Shown here: one piece after another, positions 16,701 to 27,897 of the stretch
How positions within the stretch are numbered: position 1 is the first letter of the stretch
How the letters are laid out: each line of letters begins with the position of its first letter
NCBI GenBank assembly: GCA_964035545.1
Contig: OZ037767.1
Span: 8,546,207 to 8,610,206 of the forward strand
Length of the DNA stretch: 64,000 nt
Source: Bugula neritina
Taxonomy: Eukaryota > Bryozoa > Gymnolaemata > Cheilostomatida > Bugulidae
Reading direction: 5' to 3'
Notes under the pieces: model-generated
What the model was told of the DNA's origin: nothing
What the model saw: only the letters and a program-made list of their open reading frames with translations
Database searches by the model: none
Made by a program: the position numbers and the translations under genes

Positions 16701-17377
16701 GACAATACAACAGTCATTTGACTCCAGAGCAGTTGCAGATATCGGACATCAAGAATTGTCTTACCTCTGGATTTGTTTTTCGGACCCTTCCTGTTTACAG
16801 AGTATGTTCGAAGATTGGATGATTTTCACTTCTTCTTTATGTACAGTTATTTATTTAGTATTGTGGAGATATTAATAAATAATACAAATTAAATTAAAGT
16901 TTTCATTTGTATTGACCAGTAATTTAGACTTTGTATACACATTTTTTAAAACTGAAATTTAATTACAGATATCCACACCACAAAAAGTGTTACGTCCGAT
17001 AAACTTAGCACAAAGTGTTGGTAGTGTGACTCATACAGCAGTTCACAGATCTCCAGGTGCAAAGTTCACTCTGAAGGTATATTACAGCAGCACTATGTTC
17101 ACTCTATTGTTCATACTAATAACTCTATAAACAGCTGTAATAGTGCACCATATACATTATATATTATCAAGCTATAAAATATTTCAGGTCAATTTACAGC
17201 GGCAAAATGTATCTATTGTTGATATTATGATTATCATTAAATTGATAATAATATACATGTTATGTAAAATATTATTTCTATAAAGTTTTTACACTAAGGT
17301 TACGGTTAAGTATTAACATGGGCTATAGCATATACTAACTGGTTTGTTATATTTTGTAGGATGGAAAGAAAGTTTGA
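6987..17377 (+). CDS. WDR49/WDR64-family WD-repeat protein, complete, 22 coding exons, 1082 residues
   Basis: The spliced frame is 3249 bases and closes with TGA after DGKKV. Exons: 6987-7137, 7572-7702, 7921-8142, 9114-9254, 9425-9648, 9973-10116, 10282-10415, 10876-11003, 11196-11280, 11575-11663, 11945-12128, 12411-12604, 13262-13429, 13588-13721, 14020-14145, 14697-14764, 14963-15127, 15530-15707, 16095-16310, 16561-16801, 16969-17076, 17360-17377. The phases agree at all 21 junctions. At least 12 WD-type strands are visible (GIVSLWNTK, GLVIWDYK, KIIRIWHP, VVRVWCM, GVLDCWS, IIKVWSC, GSLKIWDIG, EVRLYS, GSIIVWDT, GIRLWST, GYITAWRI, GSIRIWFD), enough for two propellers. Length and order fit animal WDR64 and long WDR49 proteins, which are linked to cilia and sperm flagella. 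I cannot tell the two apart by eye. An axonemal role is known only from the family. Confidence 0.93.
7921..12604 (+). CDS. WDR49/64-like protein, exons 3-12: first WD propeller
   Basis: Residues 95-609. The eight most readable blades end at LWNTK, IWDYK, IWHP, VWCM, CWSL, VWSC, IWDIG and RLYS. Exon 6 contains PVKKRKVHSGW, basic like a nuclear signal, but in this family it is more likely a loop between blades. The 3' end of exon 12 (TATTCT|GTGAGT) is followed about 40 bases later by a 20-base minisatellite. Confidence 0.85.
9735..9930. repeat. Degenerate TATACTATGTACTA repeat in WDR intron 5
   Basis: Short words TACACTATA, TACTATGTA and TATACTATA recur in a degenerate run ending about 40 bases before the exon 6 acceptor at 9972. 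Confidence 0.75.
12641..13000. repeat. 20-base minisatellite in WDR intron 12
   Basis: The unit CTACTAGACCACACCTCTAT is repeated about 14 times with few substitutions up to about 12930, then decays through imperfect copies to about 13000 and beyond. It starts about 40 bases after the exon 12 donor. There is no coding potential. Confidence 0.95.
13262..17377 (+). CDS. WDR49/64-like protein, exons 13-22: second propeller and C-terminal tail
   Basis: Residues 610-1082. Blades end at VWDT, LWST, AWRI and IWFD (exons 14, 17, 18, 19). The tail from about residue 890 is low in WD features and rich in basic and Ser/Thr residues (KELPLFSSLKFAKPNKSKD, YFRSLMKPRQYNSHLTPEQ). It ends in exon 22, which adds only DGKKV and the stop. 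Exon 16 is the shortest internal exon of this part (68 bases). Confidence 0.85.
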
Positions 17378-19169
17378 TATAGTTCGAGCTCTGTGAATGC
17401 TCATGTTTTGTGGATATATATACCCTTGTGACAAATCTGCCATATAGTTACTCAAGCCAACTACAGTCCTCCATCATGTCATGTGACATTCTAGTAACAT
17501 GCAACAGTCATCTATGTAATAGTCATTTATGCGACATCTAGTGTCACGTGACGTCTGGTGCCCTGTAGTATCTAGTGCCTTTGCAGCAGCTAATGCAGTA
17601 TGATGTCTTGTAGTATGTGACACTCAGTGTCATTCAGGAATCTGAGAAAGTGGAAACCCATGTATATAAAACTCAACTTTGTCTGTGTTTGCGGACATAT
17701 AGCAATGTACCATACTATTTTATCTAAATAATTTCTTAGCCAGTAGCTAAAATTATGCAGGTAAATGTCGAAAGGAAAAATTATGTTTTTAATAACAAGC
17801 AGGCAGTAAAGGCAGTAAACCTTTAGACTTTGACTGTAATAAGTTAACCTGATGCCATCCTTTATTGGCATCTGTTGTCATGGCATTCAATGGACACTTA
17901 TCTACATCATATTATGTACTCGTAATACTCATGTACACATAACTCAGCTGTATAATTCTGGGACATTCATTTGTTTTTCTGGTAGAGCAGCTCCTTACTC
18001 TGTGAACTTATAATCTCTATATGAAAAGAGTGATCCTCGAGATAAAATATTCAAACAAAAAACCCTCTTTCAAGAGAATTATGAAGCCACACAGTAGGAT
18101 TCTAGCGTTGTGCATTTTAGCTTGTTTCTAGCTGCCCAAACTCTAAATGTTTCTGCTCTAAAACTCATTCTAGGCGCTTCTGTGCCACTTTAAACTGCAT
18201 TTCATGTTCCACATTTTACATGGAATACAGAATTGCCAACATATGTGAATGCGTATGCCTATCAATCGTCCAATTGTTAACTTGTGGAGATATAAAACGA
18301 TCTTAGTTTTTAATGTCTAAAGGCCTAGCAGGAAATATTCATGTTAAGTGATGTTTTATTACAGAAAAAGCCCTGCCAACACGAGATATTTCAATAAATG
18401 TCACTTTAACAGAATAACGATGCAAGAGCTACAACAGAGCTACAACATTGCTCAATGTAAAAATTGGTAAATATATAAATTTATCAAAATATAGTAATGA
18501 ATGTGTTAGAATTGCAGTGAACATTCTAAAATTGTAGAAATATCAATAAAAAGGAAGTGTTATCTTAAAAATAAAATACATATATATCAATATTTCATAA
18601 ATGCAAATAACTACAATAAATATGTCTGTCATTGTAGAAGAAAAAATTCATATAAAACTTGTATGTATTAGTAATAGACATTGCTTAGTAAAATAAAATA
18701 CAAATTTCTCATCATATATCAATGTATTGCAACATATATATTATTTACACAGCACTATAATATGTTTACTAGATATGTACAAGTGTGCCTTAATATTTTC
18801 GATAATAAGAAAACAGTTAAAAGGATAGCAAAGAGAGCCAGGCAGCTATTAGTAGGTGCGACTACTGCATGCCACTCTCTCTGAACACTTTTGAAAGAAA
18901 CCAAACTAAATATGTGAGCTACTGATTCTGTAAGTGTGATATACCAGCTGTATAACTATCCCAGATATATAAACACTACACAAACTACATTATAGTGCAA
19001 ACTAACTAAGCTGCATCTAAAATCCATAAAAGCCAGACTTGCAAGAAGTATATAGATATATTTACACCAATGAAAATATTATTTACACCCTATTACTGAG
19101 AACATTGCAGCATTTACACTAGCTGTAGGTATACACTAGCTGTAGGTACACTAACTGCAAGTCATTCCC
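17378..19169. other. 3' flank of the WDR gene and convergent intergenic DNA
   Basis: This holds the 3' UTR of the WDR gene. A plus-strand AATAAA is at 18393-18398 and a minus-strand AATAAA (read as TTTATT) is at 18355-18360, so transcripts of the two convergent genes could overlap. Near 17500-17630 words such as GTGACGTCTGGTG and CTAGTGTCACGTGA recur loosely. Open frames at 17590-17871 and 18681-18884 have no protein character. Confidence 0.5.
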
Positions 19170-19248
19170 CTAAATGTCCAGATTTATTTTCTCCTCATCG
19201 CCTGTATCGGCGTCTTCCTCAGCTATTGGATCAAACTTTGAAGGTGCG
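19170..19248 (-). other. Candidate minus-strand terminal exon (possible alternative PLC-beta C-terminus)
   Basis: On the minus strand a TACTAAC branch-point word is followed by CTCTTCTCACTTTTTCCGTTAG, then a 79-base frame that starts in phase 2 and encodes 25 residues from APSKFDPIAEED to DEEKINLDI, then TAG. The peptide is acidic and its last residues (NLDI) resemble a hydrophobic PDZ ligand; PLC-beta proteins usually end in PDZ ligands. PLC-beta exon 28 ends in phase 2 and would join in frame, skipping exons 29 and 30. No transcript evidence is available. Confidence 0.45.
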
Positions 19249-19757
19249 CTAACGGAAAAAGTGAGAAGAGGATGGGAACGGTTAGTAGACCCATTGACCT
19301 CTAAAATAAAAAGTCACGGTGATGAAAGTCAATGTGTAAAAAGGTATTGCAACCGAAAACTAGGAGAGATTATAATATAGCATAATAAGTATTAACTGTA
19401 TTAGTAATAACATGTCAAAATGATTAAACACCCACATAGCAAACCAACACTGTTGCCTTTTGTCAGTGTGAGCTTATTCTTTAGTTAATTCAACACAATC
19501 ACACAACAAAATATCGTTTCCAGGTCAACCCACACTGAAGCTATTAAAATAGGATGAGCAAACACCATGCCATTATGAAGTCAGCCGTAATGAGTATTGG
19601 TAAAAAGCTAGTCTACCAGTGTATCAGTTCACAACATTATATCAACTGCTAAACACCATTTAGTAGAGCTTAGCACAACAGGAGTGAGTAGGCATATTAT
19701 ACCATATTCTGTAAGATATTATATAATATTCTGTAAGATATTCGTTCAAAGGCTTAC

Positions 19758-19776
19758 CAGGATATACACCATTAAT
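19758..19776 (-). other. Candidate 19-base microexon downstream of the PLC-beta stop
   Basis: On the minus strand CTTTTCCTTTCTTTCAG is followed by ATTTAG, giving a tandem CAG/TAG acceptor. Nineteen bases after the second AG comes a consensus donor CCTG|GTAAGC. With a phase-0 donor inside exon 30 (TCA|GTAGGA) it would read INGVYP. I could not link it in frame to the 19248 exon. Confidence 0.3.
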
Positions 19777-19800
19777 CTAAATCTGAAAGAAAGGAAAAGT

Positions 19801-19806
19801 TTTATT
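19801..19806 (-). terminator. Polyadenylation signal AATAAA of the PLC-beta gene
   Basis: TTTATT on the plus strand reads AATAAA on the minus strand, about 117 bases after the PLC-beta stop codon. Confidence 0.55.
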
Positions 19807-19922
19807 GCTGAAGCTAAAGAGTAGTTAATTTAAAGTTCATTTGTCTACAAGCAGAGAAACACCAATATTATCAGTTCAGTGATGGTTGAGATCAAATCCC
19901 TTTAGGAAAAGGTCAGCAGCTA

Positions 19923-22900
19923 TCAAGTTCCTACTGACACACCTTCAGCTGAGTCAGCCTCAACTGCTGCTTCTTCAGCCACAGCCAATGAGTTGAAAGC
20001 TTTCAACAATTCTTTCTCTTTCTGTAGAACCTGCTGTTCACACATATCCTTCAGTCTCTGCTCTTCCTCGGAGACGTGCGTCTGCAACTCCTCCAGCCTC
20101 TGTTTCATGTTCTCATCTAATATCTTCTTACTGGTAACAACTACCTCGTCCTTTAGCTGAAAGGAAAACATGAACACTAGAGTATAATATGTGTATATTA
20201 CTCACTGACACTAGAGTACATGTGTATATTACTCACTCACACTAGAGTATATGTGTATATTACTCACTCACATTAGAGTATAATATGTGTATATTACTCA
20301 CTCACATTAGAGTATAATATGTGTATATTACTCACTCACATTAGAGTATAATATGTGTATATTACTCACTCACATTAGAGTATAATATGTGTATATTACT
20401 CACTCACACTAGAGTATATGTGTATATTACTCACTCACATTAGAGTATAATATGTGTATATTACTCACTCACACTAGAGTATATGTGTATATTACTCACT
20501 CACACTAGAGTATATGTGTATATTACTCACTCACACTAGAGTATATGTGTATATTACTCACCCACTCACACAGTTGAACACTAGAGGATATATGCTTCTT
20601 TTGGAATTCCCTCTTCATTCTACAAACCAGAAAACATCTTAGTACAAGTTAGAAAGCAAGTCTGCTAATCATTGTTACAATTGTCACTACACTACTAACC
20701 ATACAGTGCTCCCTCCGTATCTCACTAAACTTATCTCCATTCAACGTGAATACCAAATTTAACTCACGGATCCGTTAAATTATTCGGCCATTTTGTCACT
20801 ATACACGCATACATAAGCCATAAACTGGAGGTCCAAGCCCTGCTCATGACCTATGGAATATGGAGGGAGCACTGCATTAGATTAGGTGACAGGAAATCTT
20901 CACCTGGCTAACTCATGTCTATCTTTATGTTTCTGCTGCAGCTCCTTGACTTTATATTTACGCTTGGAATGCATGAGACTCAACATCTGAGCCTTCTGCT
21001 TGTCGTGGAGCTTGTCTATACGGTGTTGCTTATCAACGTGATGTCTCTCCACTACCAGCACCGAACACTCGTGCAATGGCTGACGATACCGCAACTTAAC
21101 TTCTAACTGCTCATCATAGAACTTCTTGTAGACATCTAGATGCATGTTTATGTGTTGCTTTTCCGTATCCTTCAACTACAATGCCAAAAACATCAGCGGT
21201 GTGAAGATGTAAAATACATAACAAAAAATTACAGTAAAAAGGTGTGGCTAGTTGATGAGCAACATCACTAATCAGCAGTGAGTAAATTTTTTGTTAATTT
21301 CTCAATAGGTTATATAAGGTTATATAAGCAGCTGAGTTGGGGGTTCAATAAATCCCCAACTCTGAACTCAAGAACTGCAAACTATTGCACTCAGTCACCC
21401 CCGAACTAGGAGCTGCTTGTAGAACCATTCTAATATAAAGACCTGCGGCCTGTGTGAATACCGGTTGCTTTTCCCGATACACTCAGGAAGTCCCAACTAA
21501 CGTACCCTTCAACAGCCTATAGTAGCTGAGGCTAGAAACATGTATTGGCGGAAGTCCCGACCAACGTACCCTTCAAGAGGCTCTAATAATCACAGCTGAG
21601 GCTAGAAACATGGTGGATAGAGAAAGTCTACCTGATGGTGGTGCCTCTTCTTTATGTTGGTCAACTCCCAGTTGGTGGCGTGTCGCATCTGCTTGAATGT
21701 GCCGTTCTTTGACGCTGCTCGCAATGACTTGTGTTTCCTCTTTTCAAACTGCTTAATCTCTTTGGCTTGTACTCTCATCAATCTCTCAACTTCACATTTT
21801 TGGACTCTTCTGTGATTTAATATGTTCTGTAATCATCATGAAATATTTTACAATGGTTATTATAATATTATTAAATATCCCAACTGCAGTCATACATTAG
21901 TACACACGTGTTTGTGCTTGTTCAAAGCCTTCACCCCTGTGAGAACCCCTGGTGGTAAGAGTTCTTATACGCCCCTCACCATGCTGGTAACATAGAAGAA
22001 ATTATAACTGGATGATCTTTTTGAGATTAGCAATGACCTGGCCGAGTTTGGAACCCATGACCTGGTGCTTACTAGACCAGCACTCTAACTACGAGATCAC
22101 TGCTGCTCCATAGTACACATGAACAAAAACTGCTAAAAATTGACAGACAAGCGATGTAAGAACACGTTACAAATACAATACTTATATTCTGAAATTTTTA
22201 ATTTCATTAGCTATTTAAAAATTTAAACTCAAGCCATACCATATTTATCAGCGGAGTTGAAGTTAAAAGAGCCCCTCCCCCTAGGATGATTTAGTTTACA
22301 CAAAGTACCAAGTTTTACATTTATAAATCCATTAGAATGATGTTAGGATACCTTAATAAGATGAGGAATCAGTAGATAGAAACTTTCAAATTCAATGTGT
22401 AGACTGTAGAGTTACAATTTAGGAGATTTGAAATGTGGACATAAACATAAAGACAACAGCCTAGCTGCTGTATAAACAGTTTGAATAGTTGAGTATCTTT
22501 AAGCATTTTATAAGATGCAGGGTTCAAAACTAAAGTCAAAAATAGTGATATAAAATAGTCATAATAGCATATTGTATGTTTTGTAAGCAGTCTTTTTTAG
22601 TGTGTGGTCTGCTGCTGTCTTTGTATTCTTTTACTAAAGAGATTTAAAAACTTAATAACCCATCAGCCAGAGTTACCGAGAATCCTGTCACCACTCTAAG
22701 GTGGCTGCAAGTATATACATAGGAAGGCTACTGCACAGCATCGAGCATTACTTACTACTGCAAGGAGCACAAGATGCACAGCTGAGTGTAAGTTAGCTAG
22801 TCTGTGCTAGAAGTGCTCTCTACTAGCTAATGTATAGTGACTTTCAGGAGAAGGCAACTACTAATATTAATTCATGATATCAGTTTCATGCGTTTACAGG

Positions 22901-25900
22901 ATGTGGATGAGAGCTGATACCTGATTGGTTGAGCAGTTGAGGCGGAGAGTAGTTTCAACTGAGCATTACATGAGAGGAATGAAAGTGAAATGAGAAAAAG
23001 CAAGAAAAATGGGTAAATGGAGAAGTATAGAGTAGGTAAAACTTAGAGAGAGACTGTTCTAGCAGCTACTTTAATATACTGTATCCTATCCATTCACCAC
23101 CTCCACCATCGGCTAACACATATTAGAGAGAGTAACATGGTGAGGTGATCACTACTGAGACACATGCACAGCTGTCTGGCAGCTATAAGTTAATATGGTG
23201 GCACCACCAACCCAGACACCCTACTACTCACTCTGAGGGAGGAAAACCTGGCCTTAGAGCCAAAAGAACAACTGTACATCAGTAGATTCTGCAATGGAGT
23301 GGACAGCAAATACTAAATGTACAGCTGCATACAGAGAAGGGCAATCAGACATCTGACTGACAAATAATATCAAGTAATCTGTAGAAATTGTACAGGGACA
23401 AACTGCAGCAAACAAAAATAATGTTAAGGAGGTGATAACCAAATATTTGCTTTAGAAAAATAAGTTAGAGAAAAATATCAATCAGTAATTTAACTAACTG
23501 TAGAGAAAAGTGCAAAATAGGGAAAACAAGAAATAAAGTACTGTTGCAATGTAATGCATCAGATGAAAGCAAAACTTATTTCCAAAGCTTAGCTGAAGCC
23601 GAAGGTGGGAGGAGCCAACTCACTTTATTATGCTTCTTCTCCGCCTTCCGCAGCTCTTGCTGCAGCTTCACCAGAGTCTTCTTGTACAGTTTATGAGAGC
23701 GAATTTCTACAGGAGACGGAGCTCCAACCATGTCGTCAGCTGAAGACAAGAGAGATACATGTTACAGTAGAGAATACTTACAATAGAGAATACTTACAGT
23801 AGAGAATACTTACAGTAGATAATACTTACAGCAGATGTTATTTACAGTAAAGGGTACTTACGTAGAAGATATTTACAGTAGAGAATACTTACAGTAGAAG
23901 ATATTTACAGTAAGGGTATTTACAGTAGAGGGTACTTACAGTATAAATAACTTACAGTAAAAAGTACTCATATAAATTTACAGAAAGAACTAGAGTTTAG
24001 GCACTGCATGCAATAACCAAGTGAGTCAATGAGCCAGCATTGTATGTAGTGTATGACATATTATTCAACCATTTAACAAAACAAAGCTGCAGACAAGGAT
24101 ATAAAAATGAGCTGTGGCACTAGGTAAGGAACCAGTAGAGAGTGCAGATAATACAGTGAGAGTGCAGATATTACAGAGAGAGTGCAGATATTACAGTGAG
24201 AGTGCAGATACTACCGCGAGAGTGCAGATACTACAGTGAGAGTGCAGATACTACAGTGAGAGTGCAGATACTACAGTGAGAGTGCAGATACTACCGCGAG
24301 AGTGCAGATACTACAGTGAGAGTGCAGATACTACAGTGAGAGTGCAGATACTACAGTGAGAGTGCAGATACTACAGTGAGAGTGCAGATACTACAGTGAG
24401 AGTGCAGATACTACAGTGAAAGTGCAGATACTACAGAGAGAGTGCAGACACTACAGTGAGAGTGTAGATACTACAGTGAGAGTGCAGATACTACAGTAAG
24501 AGTGCAGATACTACAGTGAGAGTGCAGATACTACAGTGAAAGTGCAGATACTACAGTGAGAGTGCAGATACTACAGTAAGAGTGCAGATACTACAGTGAG
24601 AGTGCAGATACTACAGCGAGAGTGCAGACACCCTCACAATGATGTAACACTTACCAACGAATCTGATCTCAATTTCGCTCTTCTGCTGAGCTGTAAGAGA
24701 GCCGTCGTCTGAATTATTCAGAGCGGGGAGACTCATAGCTGAAACATTCACAAACAGAAAATTCTAGAAGCCACATCGATGGCATGTGTCAGCAGATGAA
24801 GGCACTGGTCTTGTGTGAGGCTCGTGAATCCAAACTGAGAATGAATATTGGGAGGGCCACAAGAGCACATCTTATCATATCTGTTTGTTAACTCAATAAT
24901 TGATATTCCCTCAAAAACTCATTAAAAATTTTGCTTTCTACAATCTTGTTCAGATTATTTCTAGACTTGCATCTTCTGCAGATTGTCTCTAAAGCTTCAC
25001 TTCTAAGTAAATGAAAATGAGCCACGGAACAACCCACTCATTCACAAGTTTACTTCGTGCTTGCAACATTCAATTACTGCAATATTGAAAACTCTAAATT
25101 AAAGGAGGAATGAAATCACAAATCTCTTATAAATACATGAATTACGGGCAACACACAACCTTGACCTTCATCTTCTACACACTCTGACATATATATTCTT
25201 CATACTCTGACATATACTTCACACACTCTGACGACATATATATTCTTCATACTCTGACATATACTTCATATACACCGACATACATTTCAAATATGGATAG
25301 GTTTAAAAGCCATGCATAGGTAGAAGAAATATTATATAGATAAACTGCAGTACCTGTACCTACAAAAAAATATAATTGAAACTAACAATTGGTGATTAAG
25401 AAATAGAAACTTGAAAGCAGAAATTATCTACTCTGTGTTTAGTAAGCCAGCACTGTGATATACATAGATATGAATGTGGAACAAAGAGGGGGTACTGAGG
25501 CTGTAACAGCAAATCACAGAGCTCTACACTAAAGCAATCTCCTGGGCTTAAATCTTATGATTACTCAACTATTTCAATCAAACCAACGAAGTAATCGGGG
25601 AAATAGTATTACATTACAAAATCTAAAATGGTTCACTAATTTTCTAATAATTCCCTTGCATACGTTGAGACACATTTACAAAGATATAAAAACATAATGT
25701 CAGAAAATAAGAAGTCAATTCTACATTTTACTTACTGATTATAGGGGATAACATAAACTACTAGCATGTAACCAGTAGGTAGCATTATAGATACGTAACC
25801 ATAGTAACACCAATAAGAGCAGCCATATTGTAGGTGTTCCGATATGCAATGTTAATATGAATGTTACAAACATTTAAGATTGCTAGCTAAAGGTGCGAGC

Positions 25901-27897
25901 TGAGACATTCTCAAGGCTGTTGCAAGGTCAACTGAATGCAAGAACTGAGCGAGGGACGAAAAGACTTACTGATCATCCCACTGGCAATGGAGGGACGTTG
26001 GGTGGAGGGGGTTCCTGAAACAGGGAGACTACAGGCTACAAGCACTGCATACTCAGCAGGCAGTTATGCAATGCAAAGTTGCAGTCTTATTAAACAAAGA
26101 ATGAAGTGTAGTTGGCAATAAGCTAAGGGCTGGATAGACTTGTTGAAAATTATGACAGTTTAATTTAAATTAGTTTTAAAAAAATATTTCAAAAATAACC
26201 ACATATTAACAATATCTATTTAAGATTCATTGTCAGTATGAGCCAAAAAGGCCATAATAATGCCTAAATTAGCATGCATGTGCAGCTAAGTAAGTACATA
26301 ATACAATATACAAGCTAGCAACCTGTGAATAGTAGTAAATAGCAGTAACTATGGTAACATGTGACTAGTAGTAAGTAACTATGGTAACATGTAAAAAGTA
26401 GTAACTATGGTAACATGTGAATAGTAGTAACTATGGTAACATGTAAAAAGTAGTAACTATGGTAACATGTGAATAGTAGTAACTATGGTAACATGTTAAT
26501 AGTAGTAACTATGGTAACATGTGTATAGTAGTAACTATGATAACATGTGAATAGTAGTAGCTATGGTAACATGTTAATAGTAGTAGCTATGGTGTTGAAG
26601 CTATCAGCCATGTACATGCAGGCATTGATGTATGGCCAAAGCTGTGTTATTTTTGCTGAGCCAGAGCGGGTCAGCAGTGAATAAAGGCTCAAAGTCCAGC
26701 TTAAAAAAGACCCAGTAGCTTCAGTTCTGAGTACAGATGTACGAAAGCAAAGGACCCCGCTCCCCCAGTGGCTTACCATTCTGCAAAGGAACTGAGGGTA
26801 GAATCTCTCCTGGAATATGAGGCAAGCTTGTGGTGTGATTGAGCAGCTTTAGAGCAACAGCCTGTGGGTCACCTCCATCCATCTTATCCAAGTTGTCTTC
26901 AGAAAGGTATTTCTTTCGGTTGAGGGTGGACTGTCCATTCTCCTCTATCTGTCATGAATTTATAACACCAAGGCTACATTTCTTACTGCAGTTGCTTCCT
27001 GCATTCAGGTGCCAGAAATAAGTTATTATCATCTTAGCTGACAGGTGAGAATAACTATACAAAAACTTTCATCATTCCACCAATCAAAAAATTTGTTTGA
27101 ATGAAACCCCAACACATGCGGCTGGAGTTGGTTTGATAAATTAAGGTGAATGGGAGAGCTTTTGAAGCTGCTTTGATTAAACGGAACAGATTATTAGTCA
27201 AATGGATTCTTTTGAGAAGCAGGAAGGGATCAGCAGTGATGTTGGCAGACAGAGCGAGTAGAGTGAACACAAAACTGATATCGGCCATGTTTGTTTATAT
27301 CTATGTAATGACAACACATGTTGTATATATTCTGCATACACAAGACCTCTGTATGCACAAGACCTCTGCATAAACTGTAGAGTTAAAAGAGAGGTTCATT
27401 TGGAGTTGCCATTTTTAGACAAAACTAGGTGTAAATAGCGTACAGGAACATGCAGTTTGTCATTAGGTCAAAACCTACGAGTAGCCATAAAAAACATAGT
27501 GATAAATTTATAAACAAACATGGCTGACATCGGTTCAGTTACACTCTACTCTGTATTAATTACTGTTGAATCCAACTCCGTATCATAGAACTGTTTATTT
27601 CTTTTCAAACTTCAACACACCAGTAAAGACTCACTCTAGTTACAGTCAGTATGAATGAGGAGGTCTAACAACTGGAACTGAGAGAAGGACAGAAGTGAGA
27701 AGAACTGACATGTCATAGCATGTGTACCTTCACAGAACCGTTTGGAGATAGCGGCTCCTCAGTCAAGTCCCCCATCATCATCCCGTCCATAGTGATGTTA
27801 TTATTCTCAAAATCCTCCGTCAGAACTTTCAACTGCTGAGTGTGTTTCTCCAAGCTAGACTGGTAGGCTATCGGGTTGGAGAGAGCAATGGCAAACT
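19923..27897 (-). CDS. PLCB: PLC beta exons 22-30: post-C2 segment and coiled-coil C-terminal domain
   Basis: Exons 27897-27728, 26948-26777, 26014-25970, 24738-24655, 23739-23624, 21826-21632, 21175-20904, 20619-20562 and 20156-19923 (residues 899-1346). [13 protein letters not shown] is the region after C2 that holds the Gq-binding helix in the family. The distal part is highly charged and helical ([60 protein letters not shown]), as expected for the dimer-forming, membrane-binding domain. Exon 29 could use either of two donors; only TGG|GTGAGT keeps the frame. The annotated end VSVGT has no obvious PDZ ligand. Confidence 0.92.

Noticed and set aside
17590..17871. Minus-strand 93-codon frame as a membrane protein gene
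   Set aside because: Hydrophobicity follows from AT-rich sequence. It lies in the 3' flank of the WDR gene, with no splice sites in phase or recognisable motif.
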